This document shows positions 30,299 through 39,997 of a stretch of DNA of 64,000 bases, piece after piece (position 1 is the first letter of the stretch; each line of letters starts with the position of its first letter). Location of the stretch: contig SKGS01000044.1 of assembly GCA_007117355.1 (NCBI GenBank), positions 25,527 through 89,526 on the forward strand. Reading direction: 5' to 3'. Under the pieces are notes generated by a model. The model worked only from the letters and a program-made list of their open reading frames with translations. It was not told the DNA's origin and ran no database searches. The DNA comes from Lishizhenia sp. (lineage in GTDB: Bacteria; Bacteroidota; Bacteroidia; Flavobacteriales_D; Crocinitomicaceae). A program made the position numbers and the translations under genes.

Positions 30299-33200
30299 AT
30301 GCGTTTGCATAGAAATACACTGTTAGTAATAACTTTGATTATATGGTCTTGTGTAAGTTTTACGCAAGACCATATTCAGTTTAAAAGCTATACTATCAAT
30401 GATGGTCTCTCACAAAGTGTAATTTCAAGTGTAGCGCAAGATGATTTAGGTGCTTTATGGATAGGAACACAAGATGGAATAAATAGGTTCAACGGAAAAG
30501 AATTTGATGTTTTCACTACTGATGCTTTTGAGGGAATTGCAAATGAATACATCTTTGACGTTAAGAAAGATAGCGATGGCAAGGTTTGGTTTGGAACAAA
30601 TAAAGGTTTAGTTAGCTATGACCCAAAACTAGAATCATTTAACTCTTATTTTAACACCATTAATAATCAGAATGCTTTTCGGTCAATTGGGATTGATAGA
30701 GTGGGAACAATTTGGGCTGGAACGCTATCTGGTTCGCTTGTAACGTTCAACCCAAAAACAGAAACTTTTAATTTAATTGAAGAAATTAATTCTAAATCGG
30801 CTATTATATCCGTTTTCTGTGACTATAATACCATAATAGTAGCAACGGAATATGACGGTGTGTTTTCTTTCAATAGTTCCACTAAAGAGTACCAAAACTA
30901 CTCCATTAACCCTTTGTCAAACGCAGAGATTATTGTAAACAAACTATTAAAATCACCAAACGAGGGAATTGTTTTACTTACCTCTCTTGGCGTTTTTGAA
31001 TTAGATAAAGAGAGCAAAGAGTTTCGCCCTTCGAAATCGAACTTCTTTTTACCTTTCCAACAAATTAGTATTACAGATTTACTATTCATTCCAGATGACA
31101 GGTACTTTGTGGCTTCTGAAAATAAAGGGCTTTATCAAGTATTAATTTTAGAAGATTCATTAGATGTAATCAACCATACTGCCGATCACTTTCAAAAAGG
31201 GGCACTCAGCTCAGACAGAATAAACTCGTTATATCAAGATAAGAAAGGAGTTGTTTGGATAAGTACACAAAGGGGATTAAATAGTTTTGACCCTAATAGT
31301 GAGGGTTTTAAAGGAGTTGGTTTTTCAGTAAATCTTGACAAAGGACTTCCAACGAAAAACGTTTGGCGGTTTAGAGAAGATTCTTCAGGTAACTACTTAT
31401 TTATTGCTGGTGACCACGGTATAACAAGGTTTAATAGAAAAACACATTACTATGAACATTTCTATCGGATATCAGGAAGTAACAATGAAGATATTACCAC
31501 TCTTGACATGCACGTCATATCTAAAAACAAACTTATTGTTGCTTGTTTTGACGGTTTATTCGAATTAACGATAGACAGGGAAAACCCAAAAAATCACAAC
31601 TATCGACCACTCATTAACTACACAAACAAAGAAAGAGATTTTGAAAAAACATACTCCATATTGCCGTACAAAAAAGAAAACACATTTCTTGTTGGTACAA
31701 AAGCTGGGGTAATACTATATAATCACAATTCAGGAAAAGTAACCTTTTTTAAAAGTGATGATAAACATCAAAACTGGTTGGGCTCAGGGCCTGTTCGCTA
31801 TATGTTTAAAACATCAGAAAACCGATTTTTTTTATGCCCGAGCACAGGCGGAATATTTGAATTCATTGAAACGCAAGAAGGGTTTCAAATCGAACTGTCA
31901 AGTTTGTTTCGCAAAGTTTCTGAAAAATCAAATGATTACATTACAAGTAGTTACGAGACTAAAGAAGGTGCTTTTTGGTTTGGAACGATGGGTGATGGAT
32001 TGTATTTCTTCAATCCTTTAGAAAATGAAATAAAACACTATAACAAGCAAAGTGGATTGCCAAACAATGTAATTTATGGCGTTCAGAAATCTCCAAAAGA
32101 TCCAATCTTGTGGTTATCAACGAACAGAGGATTGGTTAAATATAGAATTTCACAAGAACGATTTACTAATTTTTCTGAGGCAGATGGACTTAAAAGCGAT
32201 GAGTTGAATTTTGGAGCCTTATTTCAGTCACTTAAAGGTAACCTATACATTGGCGGGATTATGGGTTACAACTTTTTTAATCCTGCTGAGTCACTCACCA
32301 AAACTTCGAAACTAAACGTTTTCTTCTCAAAGCTGGAGGTGGATAATGAGGAGATAAGACCAAATCAAAAAAATAGTTTTATTGAAACGAGCATAGCGTT
32401 TACGAATTCAATAGCTCTACCTTATACTAAAAGGAACATCAATTTACATTTCTATGCAGATGATTTGAGCAACCCTGACCGTATTGAATACCGCTTCACG
32501 TTAAAAGGAAGTTCAGAAGTGGATGAATTTTTGGGTGCTACCAATCAACTGCGTTTTACAAGTTTAGCTCCTGGAAAATATACCCTACACGTTTACGCTC
32601 GTCACTTCAATGGAGAATGGACCATCAACCCAGCAAAATTAACGATAACTATTGAGAGTCCGTTTTGGCTTTCGTGGTGGTTTTATGTTATTATAACAGG
32701 TGTAGTTGCTCTAATGGTATTAATAATTGTAAAACGCAGCATTGAGAAAGAACGAAGGCAACAAGTGAAACTAGAGTTGAAAATTGCAGAGAGAACCAGA
32801 GAAATCAGAGAGAAATCGCTTCAAATTGAGCGTCAAAAAGAACGGTTAGAAAAGCAAAAAGTAGCCCTTGAAATGGAAAAAGAGAAGTCAGAGAGGCTAC
32901 TGAACAATATTCTTCCTGAAGACACTGCAACACAACTAAAAAAAGACGGTCGTTCTGCCGCTAGAGACTTTAGTTTAGTCACGGTTATGTTTACCGATTT
33001 CGTTGGTTTCACACAAGTAGCGGAAAAAATGAATGCAAAAGACTTGGTTGCAATTCTCGACCGCTTTTTCCGTAAATTTGATGAAATCATTGATGCCTAT
33101 GATTTAGAAAAAATCAAAACGATTGGCGATTCTTACATGTGTGCTGGTGGTGTTCCAATTAGAAGCAAAACAAACCCAATTAATACCGTATTAGCTGCAA

Positions 33201-34195
33201 TTCAGATCCAGGAATACATGCGTGAAAGAGAAGCTGAGGCAATAAAAAATGGCGAAATAGTTTGGAAATTACGCATCGGAATTAATACTGGGCCAGTTTC
33301 TGCTGGCGTGATAGGAAGCAAACGTTATGCTTATGATATTTGGGGTAGAACAGTTAACAGAGCACAACGAATGGAGCAAATGTGCACACCTGGTAGTATT
33401 GCTATTTCTGAAGATACATACGAACACGTACAGCCGTATTTTGAGTTTGTGAATAAAGGAAAAGTGCAAACGAAAAGCGGACTAAAAATACACATGCTTG
33501 AGGTTACCTCAATTAAAAAGGAATTGTCTGTAAATGGGGAAGGTGTTCTATCAAATGATGCATTTCACAAACTTGTTCAGCTTCATGTTTTTAGTAAAAT
33601 CAATTATTCGAAGGCTGAACGATATATAATGCACAAGCTACAAAAAGAACTGAGCAAAAAACTCCATTATCACAGTATTTGGCACACCAAGGATGTTACG
33701 CGTCAAGTAGAAAGAATTGCCTTAGGTGAAGGGATAACAGATGAAGATTTATTTTTATTGAAAACAGCTGCATCTTACCACGATGCTGGATTTATCACTC
33801 AGTATGAGAAAAACGAACCAGTTGGAGCTCAATTAGCGCAAGAAATACTGCCTAACTTTGGTTATACCCAAGACCATATTGACCGAATTAAAGAGTTAAT
33901 TTATGCCACACAGGTACCTCATCAACCGAAAAATAAACTAGAGGAAATCATTTGTGACGCCGACTTAGATTATTTGGGTAGAGATGATTTTCATGAAATA
34001 GCAGATAAACTGCGCGTTGAATTGCGTGAACACGGAAAACTTAACAGCGACCGAAAATGGGATGAAACACAAGTAAGCTTTTTAACGCAGCATCGCTATT
34101 TCACTCGAACATCGATACAAACCAGAAGAATGAAAAAAACGCAAAATTTAGCGGAAATTAAAAAGCGGTTAGAAGAGAATAATTATAAGGATTAG
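30299..34195 (+). CDS. Sensor propeller (Reg_prop/Y_Y_Y) + TM + class III adenylyl cyclase + HD-domain phosphohydrolase
   Basis: 'NDGLSQSVISSVAQDDLGALWIGTQDGINRFNG' propeller repeats; 'VTVMFTDFVGFTQVAEKM', 'KIKTIGDSYMCAGG', 'YDIWGRTVNRAQRME'; HD 'HYHSIWHTKDV...AASYHDAGF...ICDADLDYLG'. Confidence 0.92.
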   Translation: MRLHRNTLLVITLIIWSCVSFTQDHIQFKSYTINDGLSQSVISSVAQDDLGALWIGTQDGINRFNGKEFDVFTTDAFEGIANEYIFDVKKDSDGKVWFGTNKGLVSYDPKLESFNSYFNTINNQNAFRSIGIDRVGTIWAGTLSGSLVTFNPKTETFNLIEEINSKSAIISVFCDYNTIIVATEYDGVFSFNSSTKEYQNYSINPLSNAEIIVNKLLKSPNEGIVLLTSLGVFELDKESKEFRPSKSNFFLPFQQISITDLLFIPDDRYFVASENKGLYQVLILEDSLDVINHTADHFQKGALSSDRINSLYQDKKGVVWISTQRGLNSFDPNSEGFKGVGFSVNLDKGLPTKNVWRFREDSSGNYLFIAGDHGITRFNRKTHYYEHFYRISGSNNEDITTLDMHVISKNKLIVACFDGLFELTIDRENPKNHNYRPLINYTNKERDFEKTYSILPYKKENTFLVGTKAGVILYNHNSGKVTFFKSDDKHQNWLGSGPVRYMFKTSENRFFLCPSTGGIFEFIETQEGFQIELSSLFRKVSEKSNDYITSSYETKEGAFWFGTMGDGLYFFNPLENEIKHYNKQSGLPNNVIYGVQKSPKDPILWLSTNRGLVKYRISQERFTNFSEADGLKSDELNFGALFQSLKGNLYIGGIMGYNFFNPAESLTKTSKLNVFFSKLEVDNEEIRPNQKNSFIETSIAFTNSIALPYTKRNINLHFYADDLSNPDRIEYRFTLKGSSEVDEFLGATNQLRFTSLAPGKYTLHVYARHFNGEWTINPAKLTITIESPFWLSWWFYVIITGVVALMVLIIVKRSIEKERRQQVKLELKIAERTREIREKSLQIERQKERLEKQKVALEMEKEKSERLLNNILPEDTATQLKKDGRSAARDFSLVTVMFTDFVGFTQVAEKMNAKDLVAILDRFFRKFDEIIDAYDLEKIKTIGDSYMCAGGVPIRSKTNPINTVLAAIQIQEYMREREAEAIKNGEIVWKLRIGINTGPVSAGVIGSKRYAYDIWGRTVNRAQRMEQMCTPGSIAISEDTYEHVQPYFEFVNKGKVQTKSGLKIHMLEVTSIKKELSVNGEGVLSNDAFHKLVQLHVFSKINYSKAERYIMHKLQKELSKKLHYHSIWHTKDVTRQVERIALGEGITDEDLFLLKTAASYHDAGFITQYEKNEPVGAQLAQEILPNFGYTQDHIDRIKELIYATQVPHQPKNKLEEIICDADLDYLGRDDFHEIADKLRVELREHGKLNSDRKWDETQVSFLTQHRYFTRTSIQTRRMKKTQNLAEIKKRLEENNYKD

Positions 34196-34218
34196 CAATT
34201 ATAAGATCGAATTAATTT

Positions 34219-35892
34219 TCACTGAACATAAACTTTTCGTTTGACATCTATCACAACAGCTCTGTTTTTTGCATGCTCTTTTTCTTTGCACCCATCATTA
34301 CAATCATATAAGGGGTCGTTTTTTCCTTTTGACGTTAATTGAATTTGAGTATTCGAAACACCAATAGAAAGGAGTTTGTCTTTAACAGATTGAGCACGTT
34401 TTAAACCTAATTTATAATTATACTTCGTTGGCCCTCTATTATCAGTATGACCGGTAAGAATTATTTCATAATCCTGATTATCTGACAAAAAAGCAATCAT
34501 TTCTCTTACCTCCTTTGAATTTTCTTTCAACTTGAATTTGTCAAAGTCAAAATATACAATAAACTTTTCCCATTTATCGAAAAACTCCTGAATTTTTTTG
34601 TTCTTTTCTTTTTCCTCTTCAGTAAGCTCTTTTTCCTCATAAGCAACGAATTCACCAAACTTAATTCCAAAAATGTTATCGTCTTCAAAATCAGAAAACC
34701 TGTTTGTGCTATAAATTGCAGAATCTAGTTGCATATTATAATAAAATGAAAAATCGTCTTTAGGGCTATTTATCGGTGCTAACCAATGTACAATATCCTC
34801 AAACTTGCCATTCTTGAAAAACGCAGTGTAAATATCTAAGCCTCCGTAACCTACTCTGCCATTTGATGCAAAAGACATTAAGGTGTCAGAAATAAAAAGC
34901 GGATACATTTCATCCTCATCTGTATTAATTGAACTTATCGCTTGTGGTTCAGACCATTCATCTCCAACACTGTAGGTTGCCATTAAATTTGATGTGCCTA
35001 GGTTTTCATCCATTTGTGCAAAAACCACCAAATTTCCTTTTGGATGATATGTAGGCATGTTCACACTTACTTTAGTATGTTTGGTTGGCTGCCATTCGTC
35101 GGTTAACATAAAAGTTAGAGAGCTTGGGTTAAATGAGGCTTCAAAAATTCGTTGAATTTGTTCATTTGAAGATTTAGCCAAAGGGTTAGAAATAGCAACT
35201 AAAGCAAGGTCTTTAGTTGGATGAATTGAAATTGCCGACACAGACAGATGTGTTTCTAAATTGGAGAATATCATAGGTTTAAGAGAGTCTTTTTCCAAAA
35301 GATATGGTCGTAAAACAAAAAACTCAGCTTGTTGGGTTTCATTTTTGGCTAGCACTCGTTTTTTTGCATCTAATCCAATTTCTTGTAAAACAACGAGTCC
35401 ATGTGCCGACTGATGGCATATTATAGTAGCTTTATTTTGATTAAACCAAAAAGGAATATTTTCTTTTACTATTAAACTTCCCCAAGTAAATGCTTCTAGA
35501 CAAGATAGTTTATACATGGTCATATCTATACTTCCATCTGTTTTTTCAAACTTTTCATACCATTCGAGAGCACTTTCATAAAAGCCCAACGCTCTATCTA
35601 CCTCACCCTTGATAAAAAAGAAATAAGGCTCAATTTCATTTGAATTCAGTAGCCATTCCAAAGGTTCTTTGGCAGCAGGGAAATTGCCGATTACATAATT
35701 GGAGTAAATAAGTTGCTTTCGCTCATCCGAATTCATTGATGTCGGAGTTTCTTCCCAAGCTTGGTTTAGTATTTCAGCGGCTTTATGGTATTCAAATCTT
35801 TGGAAATAATTATTAGCAAGTTCTAAATCAGATTGACAAAAAACCCAACTAAAAACAAACAATAAGACACAAGATAAGAATAACTTAATCAT
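34219..35892 (-). CDS. OmpA-family protein with TPR/PD40-like N-terminal region
   Basis: 'IILTGHTDNRGPTKYNYKLGLKRAQSVKDKLLSIGVSNTQIQLTSKGKNDPL...KNRAVVIDV' OmpA C-like domain; 'YGGLDIYTAFFKNGKF' PD40-like. Confidence 0.9.
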   Translation of the reverse strand: MIKLFLSCVLLFVFSWVFCQSDLELANNYFQRFEYHKAAEILNQAWEETPTSMNSDERKQLIYSNYVIGNFPAAKEPLEWLLNSNEIEPYFFFIKGEVDRALGFYESALEWYEKFEKTDGSIDMTMYKLSCLEAFTWGSLIVKENIPFWFNQNKATIICHQSAHGLVVLQEIGLDAKKRVLAKNETQQAEFFVLRPYLLEKDSLKPMIFSNLETHLSVSAISIHPTKDLALVAISNPLAKSSNEQIQRIFEASFNPSSLTFMLTDEWQPTKHTKVSVNMPTYHPKGNLVVFAQMDENLGTSNLMATYSVGDEWSEPQAISSINTDEDEMYPLFISDTLMSFASNGRVGYGGLDIYTAFFKNGKFEDIVHWLAPINSPKDDFSFYYNMQLDSAIYSTNRFSDFEDDNIFGIKFGEFVAYEEKELTEEEKEKNKKIQEFFDKWEKFIVYFDFDKFKLKENSKEVREMIAFLSDNQDYEIILTGHTDNRGPTKYNYKLGLKRAQSVKDKLLSIGVSNTQIQLTSKGKNDPLYDCNDGCKEKEHAKNRAVVIDVKRKVYVQ

Positions 35893-36842
35893 ATTTTGGG
35901 AGAATAAATTCTATTTCGTTTTAACCAAGGAACGTCTATAGTTTGACTATTTTTAGGGAAAATTTGAATTTCAACAAAAACCTCGTGAGAACCTGTAGCG
36001 TGATTCATTAGTTCAGAACGAGTAAAATCATAAGCGTAGCCCACTTTTAGTGCACCAAGTTGAATCCCCCCCAGAAAAACAATTGCATCCTGATGACGAT
36101 AAGATGCTCCTAGCCACATTAAGTCTTTGATTATTAGCAGCCCTGTTGCATCTACTTGATAGTTCAATGTTTCAATAGCTTGACCAAGAGCCATTGCCCT
36201 AAACTTGAAGTTATTTCCAATGTTAAATGTATATCCTCCAGCAACATAATATGTTCTCACAAGCGGATTGTAAACTATTTCATCGAAACGATATAAGTCT
36301 TTGCGTGATTCAACCAAATTATGTGCAGATATTCCAAAAAATGCTTTATTCGTGTTGTAGTAATATAATCCCGCATTTAAATCTGGAACCATTTGATTGT
36401 TAAAACCTCTTGCAACTGCTGGGTCATCTGGTAAATATGTATTTATCTTATTTACATCAATAGTATTTTGAGATAAGGACATGCTCAAGCCCATTCCTAA
36501 TCTGTTTTTATCCTCTTTATCTAAACGAAGGTGATAACTTGTGTTAATTTGGATTCCGGACCTTCTGCTTGGGCCAGCCACATCGTTGTAAAGCACACCA
36601 CCAATTCCCATCCTTTTTCCTGCATATCCGTGAGCCGTAACGGTCTGCATGGTTGGTGCATCGGCTAATCCAGCCCATTGTCTTCGGAAACTGGTATGAA
36701 TGGGAATGTATTCTTTTGATCCTGCTGCCGCTGGGTTTATTATCGTCTCATTGAATAAGTACAATGAGTTTAGTGTTAATTGTTGTGTGTATCCAAACAC
36801 AGCAACAAAAAACAGACCAGTTAACAATAGTATATTCTTCAT
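35889..36842 (-). CDS. PorP/SprF family type IX secretion membrane protein
   Basis: 'NSLYLFNETIINPAAAGSKEYIPIHTSFRRQWAGLADAPTMQTVTAHGYAGKRMGIGGVLYND', 'VGYAYDFTRSEL'. Confidence 0.93.
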   Translation of the reverse strand: MKNILLLTGLFFVAVFGYTQQLTLNSLYLFNETIINPAAAGSKEYIPIHTSFRRQWAGLADAPTMQTVTAHGYAGKRMGIGGVLYNDVAGPSRRSGIQINTSYHLRLDKEDKNRLGMGLSMSLSQNTIDVNKINTYLPDDPAVARGFNNQMVPDLNAGLYYYNTNKAFFGISAHNLVESRKDLYRFDEIVYNPLVRTYYVAGGYTFNIGNNFKFRAMALGQAIETLNYQVDATGLLIIKDLMWLGASYRHQDAIVFLGGIQLGALKVGYAYDFTRSELMNHATGSHEVFVEIQIFPKNSQTIDVPWLKRNRIYSPKI

Positions 36843-36844
36843 AA

Positions 36845-39800
36845 TTAACGTATTATAGAGATGGTTCCCTTAAGGATATCTTGATTATCATTATTCAGTT
36901 TTATTATCCAATAGTAAACTGAAGCAGGAAGAGGTTCGTCATTAAACGTTCCATCCCATGGTTCATATTCACCAATAGATTCGTAAATTTTATTTCCCCA
37001 TTTGTTAAACACTTGAAGTTCTAATGACGGATATAAATCGGTATTATCAATTACCCAAGTATCGTTATAATTATCTCCATTCGGGGTAAAAGCATTTACT
37101 GGGTCAATACATCCTATTGGTTCTTTGCCAACTTCTACAGAGCCAGAAGTATTACAACCTAAAAAATCTGTTGCTGTTACAGTATATGTCCCTTCTGAAA
37201 GATTGTTGTTTTCCGAAGTAATGGCACCGTTGCTCCATAAATATGTAAACCCCCCATTTCCACCGGATGCTGTAACCCAAGCAATTCCATCAGTTTGATC
37301 GCTACAACTTACTAATTGGGTTTCAAAAGATAGTTCAATAGGTTGTGGTTCAATCAAGGAAGCTTCTATACTTGCGACACAACCATTTGAATCAGTAACA
37401 GTTACATTGTAAAACCCAAAAGGTAGATTTTCTAAATCCTGTGTAGATGCGCCGTTCGACCAATCAAAATTATAGGGTTCTGTTCCTCCATTTACATCCA
37501 ATAATATACTTCCTAAAGTTCCACCAGCACAGCTTACATCGGTAACAGAATAATCCAACAACAAAGAGTCTGGTTCGGTTAACTCTATGAAGTGATTCGA
37601 TAGACAACCATTACTATCTGAAACTTCTAATTGATATATTTCTGCTGGAAATCCGATTAAATCCTTTTCTTGTGTTGCTAAGGCAAATAATGAATTAAAC
37701 CAACTGTAACTGTAAGGACTTGTTCCGCCAGTTGGGTTGATAATTATTTCCCCATCGCTTAATCCTTTGCAAGATATTGATAAAACATCTTCATTTAGCA
37801 CAATTGGTTCTGGTTCAGTAAGGGTAAATGTTTCATTTAGAAAACAACCATTGTTATCTGTTACATTAGCCACATAAACACCAGCTGTCAAGTTTTGAAT
37901 TGTTGGGTTAGACCCACCGTTAGACCATTGATATGTGTAATTTGGTGTTCCGCCTGTCACAAGAATAGTAATTTCTCCATTTGTTCCATCATTACACGTA
38001 ACATTTCTTTCAATAGAAGAAAACTGCATTTCACTATCTGGTTGGTTAATAACAGTTGACGCCTGAACATTGCATCCGTTTCCATCTGAAACAGTTAGGT
38101 TATAATTGCCTGCTGGAATATCTTGAAGTGAGCTACTAACGTCATTAGTATTCCATAAATATGAATAAGTACCTGTTCCACCTGAAACAGAAGAAGAAAT
38201 CGTCCCATTAGACTGACCAAAACACAAGACGTCAGATTTTTCAAGCGAAACAGTAAGTATTTCTGGAGAATCTATCGAAATCTGACCATTTTGTTTGCAG
38301 CCATTTGCATCAGTCACTTCGTACATGTATTCATCAGAAGGAAAGCCAGTTAAATTATTAGAAGTAACACTAAGTAAAAACTCACTATTTGACCAACTAA
38401 AATTATATCCAGGAGTTCCTCCAGAAACAGAAAGGTTTACAGAACCTGTGCTTTCTCCGAAACAAAGAACATCTTGTTTCGTCGCAATGACATTCACAGG
38501 ACTAGAAGGCTCAGTAATGGTTACATTTCCCCCAAAACTACAACCACTTTGGTCAGTTATCAAATAATTGTAAGTCCCTGCGGTTAAATTTGTTAACACA
38601 TTACTTGTTTCACCTGTTTGCCAATTATAACTGTAAGGAACTGAACCTCCTGTAACAATTAGTTCTATTTCGCCTGTTGTTCCTCCGGTACAAAGAACAT
38701 TTTTGCGATCAACTTGAACAGAAATTGGAAGGTCTGGTTGTGAGATATTACCGGTGAGAGCAAGTAAACAGTTATTTTGATCTTTTATATTAAGCTTGTA
38801 AACTCCAGCGCCAACGTTAGACAAACTGGAAGATGAAGCTATCTGGTCGCCAGCGTTATTTGTCCACTCAAAATCGTATGGTGGAACTCCTCCTGAGTTA
38901 GTAAGGTTTAACGCTCCATTAGTTTGTCCAAAACACAAGATGTTTTCAGCTGTTAATGATCCAGTCATTTTAGAAGGCTCAGAAATAACTTCACTTAATG
39001 AAAAACTACAGTCGTTTTGATCTGTAACTACTAATTGATAATTATCAGCGGGTAAATTTGATAATGTTGAAACGTTTTGTGGAATTACAATAGAAGAATT
39101 ACTCCAAGCGTAATCATATGGTTGAACACCTCCACTAACAGTTGCTGATATTTCACCACTATTTTCACCATGACATAAAATATTCGATGTAGTAACACTT
39201 ACAGTCAATGGGTTAGGCTGAATAATGTTAAAACCTAAATTTTGATTACAACCATTTGCATCTGTGACAACAACATTATAATTGCCAACAGTAAGGGTGT
39301 TTAAATCTTTTGAAATGGCTCCATTACTCCAAAGGTACGAATAAGGGGGAGTGCCTCCTAAAACAGCTAATGTTATGGAACCGTTATTTCCACCGAAGCA
39401 GTCAATATTTTGAGAAATACCAGATGCAGAAAGGCTATTGACAGGTTCAGTAATGGTAAATGACCTTGAAATAGAACACGCTGAATTTGGTGCATTAACG
39501 GTTACAGTGTAGGTTCCAGCCACAACGTTTTGTAAGTTTTGACTGTTTGAAACAATGTTATTATCTTCATTTCTCCACGTAAAGCCGTAAGGTTGTTTAC
39601 CTCCATTGACTTGAATTTCAACACCGCCAGTAGATTGCCCTTTACATCCAATAGCAAATACCGTTCCTGTTAAGGTTAATGCGCTTGGCGATCCAACAAC
39701 AAATGCACCTGTAACTGTGCAACCTGAAACATTATCTCTTACTGAAACAGTGTAAGTTCCTACACTCAGGAATTGAATTGTACTGCCAGATGGACCAGAG

Positions 39801-39994
39801 TTAGTTGTTCCGTTTGACCAAGTATAGGTATAATTGCCGCTTCCCCCGGGCGAAACACTTACTGAGGCTAACCCGTCTGAAGCCCCATTGCAGGATACAT
39901 CTTGCCCGCTCATTGAAATAGAAGGACAGGCAGCCGAGGCTTTCTGTGAAGCTGTAAAGAAAATAATACACAATAGGATTACAAAAACTCTCAT
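36845..39994 (-). CDS. SprB-repeat protein with CHU_C/gliding-motility-type C-terminal domain
   Basis: ~11 repeats of 'CxGxxxGxIxLxVxGGxxPYxYxWSNGxxxxxLxxLxxGxYxVxVTDxNGC'; C-terminal 'AFTPNGDNYNDTWVIDN...VFNKWGNKIYES.GEYEPWDGTFN'. Confidence 0.92.
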   Translation of the reverse strand: MRVFVILLCIIFFTASQKASAACPSISMSGQDVSCNGASDGLASVSVSPGGSGNYTYTWSNGTTNSGPSGSTIQFLSVGTYTVSVRDNVSGCTVTGAFVVGSPSALTLTGTVFAIGCKGQSTGGVEIQVNGGKQPYGFTWRNEDNNIVSNSQNLQNVVAGTYTVTVNAPNSACSISRSFTITEPVNSLSASGISQNIDCFGGNNGSITLAVLGGTPPYSYLWSNGAISKDLNTLTVGNYNVVVTDANGCNQNLGFNIIQPNPLTVSVTTSNILCHGENSGEISATVSGGVQPYDYAWSNSSIVIPQNVSTLSNLPADNYQLVVTDQNDCSFSLSEVISEPSKMTGSLTAENILCFGQTNGALNLTNSGGVPPYDFEWTNNAGDQIASSSSLSNVGAGVYKLNIKDQNNCLLALTGNISQPDLPISVQVDRKNVLCTGGTTGEIELIVTGGSVPYSYNWQTGETSNVLTNLTAGTYNYLITDQSGCSFGGNVTITEPSSPVNVIATKQDVLCFGESTGSVNLSVSGGTPGYNFSWSNSEFLLSVTSNNLTGFPSDEYMYEVTDANGCKQNGQISIDSPEILTVSLEKSDVLCFGQSNGTISSSVSGGTGTYSYLWNTNDVSSSLQDIPAGNYNLTVSDGNGCNVQASTVINQPDSEMQFSSIERNVTCNDGTNGEITILVTGGTPNYTYQWSNGGSNPTIQNLTAGVYVANVTDNNGCFLNETFTLTEPEPIVLNEDVLSISCKGLSDGEIIINPTGGTSPYSYSWFNSLFALATQEKDLIGFPAEIYQLEVSDSNGCLSNHFIELTEPDSLLLDYSVTDVSCAGGTLGSILLDVNGGTEPYNFDWSNGASTQDLENLPFGFYNVTVTDSNGCVASIEASLIEPQPIELSFETQLVSCSDQTDGIAWVTASGGNGGFTYLWSNGAITSENNNLSEGTYTVTATDFLGCNTSGSVEVGKEPIGCIDPVNAFTPNGDNYNDTWVIDNTDLYPSLELQVFNKWGNKIYESIGEYEPWDGTFNDEPLPASVYYWIIKLNNDNQDILKGTISIIR

Positions 39995-39997
39995 AAT

